Shown: positions 8,343 to 17,447 of the stretch, in pieces | How positions within the stretch are numbered: position 1 is the stretch's first letter | Layout of the letters: each line of letters opens with the position of its first letter | Origin: Pseudomonadota bacterium | Lineage (GTDB): Bacteria; Pseudomonadota; Gammaproteobacteria; Steroidobacterales; Steroidobacteraceae | Direction of reading: 5' to 3' | DNA length: 23,151 nt | Assembly: GCA_021850555.1 (NCBI GenBank) | Contig: JAJZLX010000049.1 | Coordinates: 1 to 23,151 of the forward strand | Notes under the pieces: model-generated | Database searches by the model: none | What the model was told of the DNA's origin: nothing | Seen by the model: only the letters and a program-made list of their open reading frames with translations | Translations under genes and position numbers: made by a program

Positions 8343-11300
8343 GAGAAAAGGTCCTTGATATCGGGCGCAGCCACCCTTTTCTTCGTTCCCCGTTTACCGC
8401 GCTTGGCGCCGGTCTCACCGGCGAGCACTTGCGCCCGCGCACGCTCGGCATTCAACTCGAGGAGACGCGCAAGCACCTCCTCCTGCACCTCGTCCGGCCA
8501 GCGATACCGATAGGGCTTTTTCTTGTCGCCCCACTCCTCTTCGTCGATCTCGTAGTCGAGGAGAAATTCGCATCGTGTCGGGATGTCGGTCCAGCCATAG
8601 GCATCGAGTACCGCGCGATCCATCGCGGCGTGAAGCTCCCGCAGCTTATGGATGGCGGGACTGCTCTCATGAGGATCGTGGAACCGATTGTAAATTTCAG
8701 TAATACCTTGATTATTTTTTACCATGAGCGCGGCCCGAAACTCGTAATAACTTTTACCGACACTCTGACAGATCGGATGAATCTCCCACTGGTCCACGAA
8801 AGGAAATGGCTCAAAGCACGAAGTAGGGGTATACGCGAGACTATCCCCAAGAGTTGACATGAAAAACCGAGCCCATACCTCGTGTACTCGCGATTGGAGA
8901 ACCGCGAAAGCTGCGTAGGTGTTCGATGCAATAATCGAAAGATTGCTAGAATAGACAAGCCCGCTAGGCAAAAAGGCAAACGCGAAATGAGCCGCCCCCT
9001 GAGAACCGGCAACAAGAACGCGCTCCAACTGCGCTATTGCGGAATAAAGGCCAGGTTGCCTTTCGCCGAACTGCCACCAGCGTTCGCGGCGTATCGTCCG
9101 GTTTTGGGTCATTCGCTCTGGACGCACCTTACGATCAACTATAGTCATAAGATCTGGCCATCGCCGCCTACACTCATCTTCGCCCAGGTCCGCAAAATTG
9201 ATGACGTAACGATGATTGGCGTGGGTCGGACTATTCGCGACCTCCGCATAACCTATAAATGGAAAAATGACTTCGCTATTTTGTGGGTTTTTATCAATCA
9301 ACCTCTGCATCTCAGATTTCGGGGTAGCGACACCTTTCGTGTCGGTGTCGTCGAATGTAAAACCCATGCCCAAGATGGCGCTGCCTTGGAAGGTCTTACC
9401 AACATTCATAGTCAGACGCGACGGATTTTCATCGCCGCCACGATGAAAGAGAAATGCAGTGATATGATCAACTTTGCGATCATCGAGCCACTTCGTGGAC
9501 GGATAATGCCCTTTAAATATGTGCACGATGCTCACAATGACGGCTGCTTGGCCAGGCCACGTCAACCGTCTGCGCACAAAATAGGCCTCGCCGCAATGGC
9601 CACAGATCCATCGCAGACCTGTGGCGCGAGTTTCACCTTCACGAATCGTTTTTGTGGCAATAAGTCCCAAGGCGCCCTCGGTCCGTAACAAATTGAAGGC
9701 ACGCCGAAAGAAATGAGCGACGAGGTCGGAATTACCGTGGCTCTCCTCATGTAGTTGTTTAAGCCAGTCGACATAGCCAACCGGATTAGACGCCACAACG
9801 GAGTTCTTTCCCGCAAACGGCGGATTCCCGACGAACGCATCGAACCCCGGCCGCTCGCGATCGAACACCTCCGGAAACTCGATCTCCCAATGAAACGGCG
9901 CGAGCGGCGGATCCGCATGGCGCCGCTCCGCGAGCATTTTCTTGAGGTTCTCCGTTTCCTGGCGCTCGATCGCACCGACGTACTCGAGGCGTTTGCGCTC
10001 GCGCTCTCGGGGTTTTTCGGCATCGAAGAACGCCGCGACCGCCAAGTCCCCAAAAAGCCGGACCTGCTCGAGCTCACTCTGTACCTCCTCCCAGAGCGCT
10101 CGCCGTCGCTCATCCGGTACCGTCTCATCGGCATCCCGGATCTGCTGCCGGAGCATCACGACCCGAGCGACGTGCGCTCGTAACTTTTGCAGAGAAATGT
10201 CGTACGTTTGTCTTGTGTCGCCACCGAAGCTTTCGACTTGCTGACGTGAGAGTCCGACGAGCGAATCCCCATGCCGCAAGGCATGATCGATGAACGTGAG
10301 CGGATGGTCTTTGGCAAGGGTCGCGAGCCACAGCGACATCTTCGCCAGGTCCACCGCCACGGGATTCCGATCGACCCCGTAGAGACAGCGCTGCGCGATG
10401 ATGCGCTGGGCGTAGATGACCTCGTTCTCATCGGGCGGGATCGGCGGCATCTCGCCATGCGCGCGCCAGGCCGCGAGCAACGCATCGCCGAGATACCGAC
10501 AGGCCTCGACGAGAAAGGCTCCCGAGCCCATCGCCGGATCGCAGACCTTGAGCTCGAGAATCGCCTCGGGCCGCGGCGGCGTGCCATCTGCACCACGCAG
10601 CCGCTCGAGGATAGGATCGAGCGTCGTGTGCACGATGGGCGCCGTCAGCTCGCGCGGCGTGTAGTGCGAGCCCGAGCGCCGGCGCGCCTCGCTCGGCTGC
10701 AGCACCACGGCGCCCGGCGGCACGAGATCCGGCGTCGCGTCACGGTCAATGACGGGATGCAACGCGGCGTGAAGCGCATCGAGGGTGGTCGCATCGCAGA
10801 CAGCGCTCTTCATGCGATCGGTCAGCTTGCGCTCGGTCCGCTCTTGAATAATCTTCGCCCGCGCGCTGCCCTCGGCCGCGAGGAGAGCGTCGAGATCAAG
10901 TGCCGTCGGGGCACCCTGCTTCTTCGCCGATTTGATCGCCACCGAGCGGCCCGTCGCGGTCTCGAGCCGAAATCCCATCATCGTCTCGTACACCGAGCCG
11001 ATCTGCTCGACATCGAGCGCGCGGTAGGAAATCCGCTCCCCTTCGAGTACGCGCAGCTTCTCGAGCGCGCGGAAGATCGTGCCGTCCGGTACGAGCGGCG
11101 GCTCGATGCGTGCGTGATCGCGCGCTGCACCCGCACGGCGTCCCTCGAGGAACGGATAGCGATCCGGGTCGAAGAGCACCCCGTGCCGGGGCGGCAGCCG
11201 GAGATCCTCGGCCTGCGCCCCGTCATGCACCATCCGAAAGAGCGCGATGAGCTGCGCCCAGGCGCCGTAGCGCTGATCCATCGTGTCGGGATAGAGCGCG

Positions 11301-12319
11301 GCATCCTCCCGCAGCCGCTCGTGCAGGCCTGCGAGGGAGTAATAGCGCAGGAAGGTCTCATTCTGGGGCAGGAGGTCCCGCTCCTCGGCATAGAGCAGGA
11401 ACACCAGGCGCAGGATCACCGTGAGGAGCGCCCGATAGACCTCATCCGGATCCCCGGCGAGCACCTGCCCAAGCAGTCCTCCCTTGGTCGCATCGTCGGC
11501 CGCCTGAAAACCCCGCAGCAATTCATAGAGCGCATGCAGCACCTGCTCGGCGAGCTGCTCGGAGACTTCGTTCTGGAACTTGCGGCTGTCGGCAAGGAGC
11601 GCCGCGAGGCGCTGCGCGCGGGGGAGCGAGAGCAACCGGGATTCCGCGAGCAGGAGGCGCAGCGCCGTCGAGATCGGCCGGCCGGCCGTCTGCACCATGT
11701 CGGCGACGCGAAAATCGAGCCAGCCAGAGGACTCCCGCCGGGGGGCGGAGATGAGCCGCAAGGCTTCGCCGTTGACGAGAAGCCCCGCCGGCACTCCCGT
11801 CTGGCGCAGCAGCCGCTCCATGCGCGAGTGCGGCGAGAGCTCGAGCCGCCCGCCCGTCTCGCGGTCGAAGTCCTGTCCGGCCGAAATAACCTGCACGAGG
11901 AGCTGCCAGGGCGGTGCACCGTTTTGCGGCTCGAGTTCCCGGACGGCATAGTCGGGCCGCAGCGTCACGCTCGCCTCCGGGATCGTCACCTCCAATTCCG
12001 GCGGGATGGGCGCCTCGGGCGTGCCGGCATATCCCGTCGGTGTAAACCGCCACTCGAGCACCTGCGCAGCGAACTCTCGAAAATCTCGGATTCTCGGCTC
12101 AATCTCCGCGCTCTTCGCCCCGTAGACTGCAGCAGTCTCGCGCACGGCGTTCGCATCACCCGCAAGACACGCGCGCAGTCGCTGCTGACCTTCCGTATCG
12201 CGTTGCTCGAGGATCGCCCCCGCGCGTACCAACGCCGGCGCGGAGACGACGAGTCCCGTCGGCCGGACAAAGCCCAGCCATTCGAGATGCGCCAGAACGT
12301 GCGGATCGATTCTCGCCAT
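8339..12319 (-). CDS. drmMI: DISARM class 1 adenine-N6 DNA methyltransferase DrmMI
   Basis: This 1326-residue protein resembles type IIG/BREX PglX-like adenine methylases. S-H-Y-T-P-R-E-L-T (551-559) precedes the AdoMet-binding motif D-P-A-M-G-S-G (594-600), and the catalytic N-P-P-F lies at 832-835. The first ~540 residues form a large N-terminal region; an L-V-Q-V stretch near 141-144 could belong to a degenerate nuclease fold, which I cannot confirm. Residues ~847-1210, after N-P-P-F, should include the target-recognition domain. DrmMI modifies host DNA so that DISARM spares it; a Serratia class 1 system is reported, from memory, to methylate ACACAG, but the site here is unknown. The DNA for residues ~847-1210 is much less GC-rich than the rest of the gene. 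It starts four bases after the drmD stop. Confidence 0.95.
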   Translation of the reverse strand: MARIDPHVLAHLEWLGFVRPTGLVVSAPALVRAGAILEQRDTEGQQRLRACLAGDANAVRETAAVYGAKSAEIEPRIRDFREFAAQVLEWRFTPTGYAGTPEAPIPPELEVTIPEASVTLRPDYAVRELEPQNGAPPWQLLVQVISAGQDFDRETGGRLELSPHSRMERLLRQTGVPAGLLVNGEALRLISAPRRESSGWLDFRVADMVQTAGRPISTALRLLLAESRLLSLPRAQRLAALLADSRKFQNEVSEQLAEQVLHALYELLRGFQAADDATKGGLLGQVLAGDPDEVYRALLTVILRLVFLLYAEERDLLPQNETFLRYYSLAGLHERLREDAALYPDTMDQRYGAWAQLIALFRMVHDGAQAEDLRLPPRHGVLFDPDRYPFLEGRRAGAARDHARIEPPLVPDGTIFRALEKLRVLEGERISYRALDVEQIGSVYETMMGFRLETATGRSVAIKSAKKQGAPTALDLDALLAAEGSARAKIIQERTERKLTDRMKSAVCDATTLDALHAALHPVIDRDATPDLVPPGAVVLQPSEARRRSGSHYTPRELTAPIVHTTLDPILERLRGADGTPPRPEAILELKVCDPAMGSGAFLVEACRYLGDALLAAWRAHGEMPPIPPDENEVIYAQRIIAQRCLYGVDRNPVAVDLAKMSLWLATLAKDHPLTFIDHALRHGDSLVGLSRQQVESFGGDTRQTYDISLQKLRAHVARVVMLRQQIRDADETVPDERRRALWEEVQSELEQVRLFGDLAVAAFFDAEKPRERERKRLEYVGAIERQETENLKKMLAERRHADPPLAPFHWEIEFPEVFDRERPGFDAFVGNPPFAGKNSVVASNPVGYVDWLKQLHEESHGNSDLVAHFFRRAFNLLRTEGALGLIATKTIREGETRATGLRWICGHCGEAYFVRRRLTWPGQAAVIVSIVHIFKGHYPSTKWLDDRKVDHITAFLFHRGGDENPSRLTMNVGKTFQGSAILGMGFTFDDTDTKGVATPKSEMQRLIDKNPQNSEVIFPFIGYAEVANSPTHANHRYVINFADLGEDECRRRWPDLMTIVDRKVRPERMTQNRTIRRERWWQFGERQPGLYSAIAQLERVLVAGSQGAAHFAFAFLPSGLVYSSNLSIIASNTYAAFAVLQSRVHEVWARFFMSTLGDSLAYTPTSCFEPFPFVDQWEIHPICQSVGKSYYEFRAALMVKNNQGITEIYNRFHDPHESSPAIHKLRELHAAMDRAVLDAYGWTDIPTRCEFLLDYEIDEEEWGDKKKPYRYRWPDEVQEEVLARLLELNAERARAQVLAGETGAKRGKRGTKKRVAAPDIKDLFS

Positions 12320-12323
12320 GGGC

Positions 12324-15300
12324 TCAGTTGCTCTGCGGCCAGAGATACACCAGACCCACCGGCTCGATGCGCGTCGCTTTCACCGCGTAGAACTGCCGGA
12401 TCCGCTCGGGCTCGGCCGCAAGATCCCGCTCGAACTGCTCGAGACGGCGCTGCCAGGCGCGCACGTCGGCGTCGAGTTGCCGCTTTTCCTCATCACTGAA
12501 GCCGAGAGTGAGTTGCTCGAACGGCTTGCGCGTCGCCTGCTCCAGGTGTTCCTGTACGCGCGCCCGTTGACGCTCGAGCGTCTCGCGCAGATCGCGCGCC
12601 TCGCGCTCCCCACGCTCGCGGAGCTTTTCTTCGGCCGCCGCCGCCCATTCCCGCGCACGCGGCTCGAGGCGCGGCAGCAGGTCCCCGATGTCCCGCGCCG
12701 CCGTGGCGAGCAACCGCGCTCGGACCGGCTCGGCCGGCTCCCGCCGCTCGCGCCCCGCCAGGCTCTCCTCCAGGAGCTCCAGCGTTCTCGCCTCCGCCTC
12801 GCGCGCATAGGGCTCGAGCGGCCCCTTGCGCTGCGAGGGCTCGACCCAGCGGGCGGTGACCGGCACGATCTCCTCGTGCAGCCGCTCGGCCCCCCGGCCA
12901 TAGAGCGCGAGTCGCCCGAGCAGAATGATCCGCGGGATGGCATCCCGGCTCTGCGCGAGACATGCGCGCGAGAGATCGTGGTAGACAAACCCTTGAGCAC
13001 GAAAGCGCGCGAGCAGCCGCTGCGCGACCCGCTGCTCGAGATGCAGGTGCACGGTGTCCTCGGTGAGCACGCCGGCGTCTTCGAAAATCACCGGCCGGAT
13101 CGGCGCCTCGCGGCGCCATTCGGCGAGCGACTGATCGGACTTGCGCGGCATGCGCAGACTATCGAGGGTCGCGGTCCAGCTCGCGTCCATGTGGGCCCGC
13201 CGATCGAGCGGCGGGAACGCATAGGCCCTCTGGCCGTGCTCATCGGTGATCTCCGTGAGCGGCGCTGCGCCCAGGATCTCGAGCGCACACGAAAGGGCCT
13301 CGCGAAACGGGGGCACATGAAAGTGCGTGGCCTGCCGAGATCGATCGAGCAACTCCCGGCAGCGCTCGATCTGCGCTTCGAGCGCATTGCGTCGCTCGCG
13401 CGCCGACTCGAGCTCCTCTTCGGTCAGCCGCTTGCGCTCGGCATCGAGATCGGCCACCTCGATCTCCCGGGCGAGCCGCTCGGCATCCCGATGCCGGATG
13501 CCTTGGCCGAGCCGCCGCTCGATGTCGTCGTCGATCACCTGCGAGAGACTGCCGAGCTCGCGCTTGATGGTCTCGGTCTTGCGCACCAGAACATCGAGCA
13601 CGCGATCCTCGGCGCGCTGTGGCAGCACGAAATAATGACAGCGGACGACGGGCGCGGGCTGGAGCTTCCGATCGATGCGGCCGTTGCGCTGCTCGATCCG
13701 GCCCGGGTTCCAGGGCAGGTCGAAGTGAAAGAGATCCGCGCAGTGCGCCTGGAAATTCAAGCCCTCCCGCGCGGCATCGGTGGCGAGCAGAATACGCAGC
13801 GGATCCTTCGCCGGGTCGGTGTTGAAGCGGCGCTGGATCTCCTTGCGCCGCGCACTGCTCGTGAGCCCATCGATCACCTCGATGCGCTCATCAGCCCGCG
13901 TCGTCCCCGTGATGGCGTACTCCAGCATCTCTTTCAGGTAGCGCTTGGTGCCCTCGCGGTTCTCGGTAAAAATGAGCACGCGGCGATTGAGCCACTCGGG
14001 TGTGCTCGTGGCGCGCTCGCCGAACGGTGGCAGTCCGGGACACAGGTGCGCGCGGATCCAATCGATGAGATAGCGGACCTTGGCATCGGGCACACTGCGG
14101 TATTCCTCCGCAAGTGTCTGCATGCGCTCGAGCAGCGCCTGCTCGCGGTTCCAGAACCTCACCGAGGTCTCATCCCGTGTCGCATCTTGCTCTGCGGCGA
14201 CGGTGGCACGTTCGACTTCGGTCGCTTCCTCCCGCTCTGCCGCATCGCCGGAGAGTTCGCTACGCTCATCGTCGGCATCGGGCGCGCGCGTGAAGAGGGT
14301 CCAGGCGTCGGTGATCGCGGCCCCTGCGGTGGGGGCATGCCCCCTCTCCCACTGCCGCTGTGCGGTCGCCCGGTGGATCTTGAGACTCCGTGCAAACGCC
14401 TCGATCGACGAGAGAAGTCGCTGCTGCAGCCCGACGACGAGTAGCCCCGCTGCGGTCTGCGCACGGCGCGAACTTTGCGCGAAGCGCTCCTCGCGCACCG
14501 CGCGATACTCGTCGAGGAGGCGTGACAGGACGAGTTCGGGTGCGTCCTCCGGCAGGCCCTCGATCGGGATGCGCAGCACCTCCCGCTTCGGAAATCCCCC
14601 CTGAACGGCGCGGATGTCCTCCTTCAGGCGCCGCACCATCACCTCCTCGAGGGCCTTCGGTCGCAGCTTCACGCCTCGGGTGAACCGGTAGGGATCGAGC
14701 AGCTCGAGGAGCGTCGAGAAGCTGTTCGAGTGACCGTTGTGGGGTGTCGCCGAGAGAAACAGCCGATGCTCGAAGCACGGCGCCAGGTCGCGAATTGCGC
14801 GGGTGAATTGCGTCTCGATCCCGTACCGTCCCCCGCTTGCGGGTGCCGCGTGGTGCGCCTCATCGAGAATGAGCAGGCTCCCCGGCAGCATCTGTCCCAA
14901 CCACTCCCGCAGCGGATCCGCGTACGTCGAATCGATCAGCAGATTGTGCGAGATGAGAAAGCGGCTGTGGGTGCGCCAGGGGTTGATGCCGAAGCCTCGC
15001 TCGCGCCGGACCCGGGCGAGATAGGCCCGGTCGAGGATCTCGAATACCCACCCAAAGCGCTCCTCGAGCTCCGCCTTCCACTGCTCGAGCACCGAGGGCG
15101 GGGTCGCGACCACGATCACCTTGGCCTTTCTGCGCAGCAGCAGCTCGCGCGCGATCAGCCCCGCCTCGATGGTCTTGCCGAGCCCGGTGTCATCGGCAAT
15201 GAACAGGTTCACCCGCGGCAGTCGCAGCGCCTTGCGCAGCGGCTCCATCTGATACGCATCGATCTTGATGCCGGCGCGGAAGGGGGATTGAAAGAGATTC

Positions 15301-15635
15301 GGATCGGTCGCGGTGACACAATTCCAGCGCAGCGTGTGGAAAAATGCGGCGAAGCTACGCGGTGAATCAAAACCGCGGGCCGCAAGGTCGGCCCAGCCCT
15401 CCTCCTCGACGATCAGGCGATCCGGCTCGTAGTCCCAATACACCTCGAGAACCTGACCCTGGGCGTCGTCATCCGCGCAGGCGAGCCGCACGAGCGGCGA
15501 TTCCCCGGGCGAGGGCGATGGAATGACCTCCTCCACCAGCCAGCGACGCGAGCGAACACGAACGAGGGCGCCCGTCTCCGGCAGGTTCTGGGAAGCTGGA
15601 TTTGAAGATTGTGGGTCGGACACGGCGCGACTCAT
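12324..15635 (-). CDS. drmD: DISARM class 1 SNF2-like helicase DrmD
   Basis: This 1103-residue SNF2-family (SF2) helicase has Walker A D-D-T-G-L-G-K-T at 148-155, D-E-A-H-H at 258-262, S-A-T-P-H-N at 295-300, A-T-D-A-A-R-E-G-L-N at 618-627 and motif VI G-R-I-E-Q-R-N-G-R-I-D-R from 645. The last ~150 residues are rich in E, R and K with heptad-like spacing, probably a coiled coil. DrmD is the gene that separates class 1 from class 2 DISARM, and with DrmMI here it fixes the class. It is the first gene of the operon. The ATG at 15635 is the only start before the ATPase core that keeps the whole N-terminal domain; the Shine-Dalgarno is poor, which may limit expression of the whole system. All motifs are intact. 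Confidence 0.95.
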   Translation of the reverse strand: MSRAVSDPQSSNPASQNLPETGALVRVRSRRWLVEEVIPSPSPGESPLVRLACADDDAQGQVLEVYWDYEPDRLIVEEEGWADLAARGFDSPRSFAAFFHTLRWNCVTATDPNLFQSPFRAGIKIDAYQMEPLRKALRLPRVNLFIADDTGLGKTIEAGLIARELLLRRKAKVIVVATPPSVLEQWKAELEERFGWVFEILDRAYLARVRRERGFGINPWRTHSRFLISHNLLIDSTYADPLREWLGQMLPGSLLILDEAHHAAPASGGRYGIETQFTRAIRDLAPCFEHRLFLSATPHNGHSNSFSTLLELLDPYRFTRGVKLRPKALEEVMVRRLKEDIRAVQGGFPKREVLRIPIEGLPEDAPELVLSRLLDEYRAVREERFAQSSRRAQTAAGLLVVGLQQRLLSSIEAFARSLKIHRATAQRQWERGHAPTAGAAITDAWTLFTRAPDADDERSELSGDAAEREEATEVERATVAAEQDATRDETSVRFWNREQALLERMQTLAEEYRSVPDAKVRYLIDWIRAHLCPGLPPFGERATSTPEWLNRRVLIFTENREGTKRYLKEMLEYAITGTTRADERIEVIDGLTSSARRKEIQRRFNTDPAKDPLRILLATDAAREGLNFQAHCADLFHFDLPWNPGRIEQRNGRIDRKLQPAPVVRCHYFVLPQRAEDRVLDVLVRKTETIKRELGSLSQVIDDDIERRLGQGIRHRDAERLAREIEVADLDAERKRLTEEELESARERRNALEAQIERCRELLDRSRQATHFHVPPFREALSCALEILGAAPLTEITDEHGQRAYAFPPLDRRAHMDASWTATLDSLRMPRKSDQSLAEWRREAPIRPVIFEDAGVLTEDTVHLHLEQRVAQRLLARFRAQGFVYHDLSRACLAQSRDAIPRIILLGRLALYGRGAERLHEEIVPVTARWVEPSQRKGPLEPYAREAEARTLELLEESLAGRERREPAEPVRARLLATAARDIGDLLPRLEPRAREWAAAAEEKLRERGEREARDLRETLERQRARVQEHLEQATRKPFEQLTLGFSDEEKRQLDADVRAWQRRLEQFERDLAAEPERIRQFYAVKATRIEPVGLVYLWPQSN

Positions 15636-16186
15636 CCGCAGAGGTCAAACTGGGCGTCAGGCGTGCCTGCGCGAGTAGGCTGAGTACAATGGGAGTTCGC
15701 GAAGATCAAAGCCATCCCTTCTGTTTAAGCCTGTCCGGTGATTTATAAGCCGGAAAGCCGCATTTTCGCGACGAGACGCATCCCCCCTCCTCGGCTCGCT
15801 TCTCATGCGCGCACCGACCCACCCCGCGACCCTACCGAATCTGATTATCATTCACAAGTATCTGAAATCTCTGAAATATCTAGTGATCTCCAGTCGAAGG
15901 CGCTTCCTCATCCTCAGAGGCTGGATTCGAGGTCGCCACGCGGGCGGGAAGAGCACGCAGACCGCGCGCGAAGGCGCCGGGGCTCCCCGCCGCCCGGCGA
16001 TTCATTGATGCGCCTTCTCTGATTCGGGTGCTGCCGTTACACGCGGTCCTTTCCTCGACATCGGAAGTCGCGGCGTCCCAGCTCGGAACCCTCAGCGGCG
16101 AGGCTGAACGGCACGAAATCGCCTGTCGCCGCACCGTATACCTGAGCATATGGGGTCTGCGAACGATCCCCTTCCCATCGACAGAC
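15636..16186. other. Gene-free leader region upstream of drmD
   Basis: About 550 bases hold no convincing gene; the open frames here have compositions and sequences typical of chance. Any DISARM promoter should lie in this stretch, reading leftwards. A TATAAA on the minus strand (about 15743-15748) could be a -10 box but has no clear -35 partner, so I do not call a promoter. It sits within the short inverted repeat TCCGG/CCGGA (about 15733-15753). An AT-rich patch with a 9-bp tandem repeat lies at 15861-15878. No regulator gene sits next to drmD on this side. Confidence 0.5.
15861..15878. repeat. Tandem 9-bp repeat upstream of drmD
   Basis: TCTGAAATC is followed directly by TCTGAAATA, and a weaker third unit begins TCTAGTGAT. 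The patch is AT-rich inside GC-rich surroundings. It could be a binding site for a regulator of drmD, or chance. Confidence 0.35.
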
Positions 16187-17017
16187 CTATATCTTGGCAC
16201 GCTCAGCGCTTCGGTCGATGCTCACCATGTAGCGCTTGGCCGCAGCGAAGGTCCGATCTACGACTGTTCGATCAGGCTCTGCAATTGAAAACTTGCCACA
16301 GACACCTTCGGTCATCGCAGACATAGAGTCATGTACTTGCATCAGACTGGTTTCGTCAAATGCCAGATCGTCTGCGTATACGGTCAATCGAATGACGCCC
16401 TTTGAATCCTCCTTTATGTGTCTACTGATCAGAGCCCGGGCGTCGTTGTGCGATTCCGCGCAAAGAAAGTTGTAAACAGAGTAGTAGAGTTCCTGCATGC
16501 TGGCCCGACGGAATCGCTCCATGGCTTTGAGCTTTCTAATTCCTTTGCCGGTTCGATCCGCTTCGCGCTTAGCAATTCGATCGCGCTCAAGCCGCACGGT
16601 GGGCTCTGATCCCAATTTTCCCAAGTACGCGCCCCCTGCCGTGATCGCCTCATCAATGACCTTGGCCCACTCGCGATCGTGAGCCGCCTCGATCCAGTCG
16701 ACGTAGGCGGGATCAGCCAACAGACATCTGAAATCAACCTGTGCTTCCAGCATCGAGCGCGCAAGTATCGGGATTCCGATGCTCTCCGCCTGCCGAGCGA
16801 GGGCTATGCTGGCTCCCGCGAGCTCGATGGCGGTGCAAAAGTACGACAAGAGATAACGCTGAACCGCATCAGTCAAGTCGTAGCGCAAAAGTGAGGACAC
16901 GGCCAGTGCGTGATCCCTGGCGGCGATCAGGGCGTCAAGCACTGGTGGCGCGATTGGACGTCTCGTTGCGATCATAGTTTGGTCCACTCTCGTGTTTTTC
17001 GGGATCTCCTCGTTCAT
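16187..17017 (-). CDS. DUF5677-like protein of unknown function
   Basis: This 276-residue soluble, mostly helical protein contains the segment F-L-C-A-E-S-H-N-D-A-R-A-L followed by I-S-R-H, which resembles the conserved S/E-x-H-N block of DUF5677 proteins. Upstream of it are helical segments with A-I-E-L-A-G-A-S and A-R-S-M-L-E-A, also usual for this family. No catalytic function is established and I do not infer one. I chose ATG 17017; a TTG at 17092 would add 25 residues rich in G, T and R that look untranslated, and ATG 16975 is a shorter alternative. Hand-counted GC in several lines is 45-53 %, well below the flanking DISARM and trb genes, so it was probably acquired separately. It is oriented like DISARM and separated from drmD by ~550 bases. 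Confidence 0.72.
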   Translation of the reverse strand: MNEEIPKNTRVDQTMIATRRPIAPPVLDALIAARDHALAVSSLLRYDLTDAVQRYLLSYFCTAIELAGASIALARQAESIGIPILARSMLEAQVDFRCLLADPAYVDWIEAAHDREWAKVIDEAITAGGAYLGKLGSEPTVRLERDRIAKREADRTGKGIRKLKAMERFRRASMQELYYSVYNFLCAESHNDARALISRHIKEDSKGVIRLTVYADDLAFDETSLMQVHDSMSAMTEGVCGKFSIAEPDRTVVDRTFAAAKRYMVSIDRSAERAKI

Positions 17018-17201
17018 GCCGCGGCCGCGCGTATGTACGGTACCGCCAGACGCGATGAGGCGTTTTTTTTCTGCTCCCCCCAGAATCAGCAAGAATGACC
17101 TGTTTGCGCTCGAATGGACCGGCGAAATGGCGGCGGGGATTTCCGACTCAATTGCTCAAATCGCCCATCCCGCTCCGACGTACTCGTTCGCGTGGCCGTC
17201 G
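17018..17201. other. Short intergenic stretch between the DUF5677-like gene and the antitoxin
   Basis: This ~180-base gap contains a run of eight T (17063-17070) after a weak C-G-C-C/G-G-C-G pair. On the plus strand this has the look of a terminator, but no plus-strand gene ends here. A promoter for the DUF5677-like gene may lie here; I see no clear boxes. Confidence 0.3.
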
Positions 17202-17447
17202 TTACAGCTGATCCTCAGTGACTGGCGCAACCTTCGGCGCCCGGCGGAGGTACTTGAGCATGTCCTTCGGCTTCGCCGTACCCGCGCGCTCGCGCAGAAT
17301 TTCCTTCGCGGTGCGCAGGCAGCCCACTTTCTCGGCCACCGCAGCAGCAATGAACTGATTCAGCGAAACCCCATCGCTCGCTGCGAGTTCGGCCGCCGCC
17401 TTCTTCACAGATGCGGGGAGCTTCAGGGGATAGGTGCTCTTGCTCAT
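17202..17447 (-). CDS. HicB-like ribbon-helix-helix antitoxin
   Basis: This 81-residue protein starts M-S-K-S-T-Y-P-L-K-L-P-A-S-V-K and continues with A-A-E-L-A and S-L-N-Q-F-I-A-A-A-V-A-E-K, the strand-helix-helix pattern of ribbon-helix-helix antitoxins of the HicB type. The C-terminal tail (about residues 50-81) would be the part that wraps the toxin. Its ATG overlaps the stop of the PIN gene by four bases (ATGA, 17444-17447), and a good Shine-Dalgarno (AGAGG about eight bases upstream) lies within the toxin gene's end. It should bind the PIN protein and repress the shared transcript. The order, toxin before antitoxin, is the reverse of the most common arrangement. Confidence 0.85.
   Translation of the reverse strand: MSKSTYPLKLPASVKKAAAELAASDGVSLNQFIAAAVAEKVGCLRTAKEILRERAGTAKPKDMLKYLRRAPKVAPVTEDQL

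Noticed and set aside
10271..14444. Very long open frames on the plus strand opposite drmMI and drmD (about 740 and 710 codons)
   Set aside because: They lie antisense to clearly recognised genes, have R/H/E-rich low-complexity translations and arise from the GC-rich codon pattern.
15738..16288. Plus-strand open frames of 60-95 codons in the drmD leader
   Set aside because: No ribosome binding site or recognisable domain; the sequences look random, and one runs into the DUF5677-like gene.
17044..17070. Terminator-like hairpin with eight T on the plus strand
   Set aside because: The stem is only four pairs and no plus-strand gene ends there.
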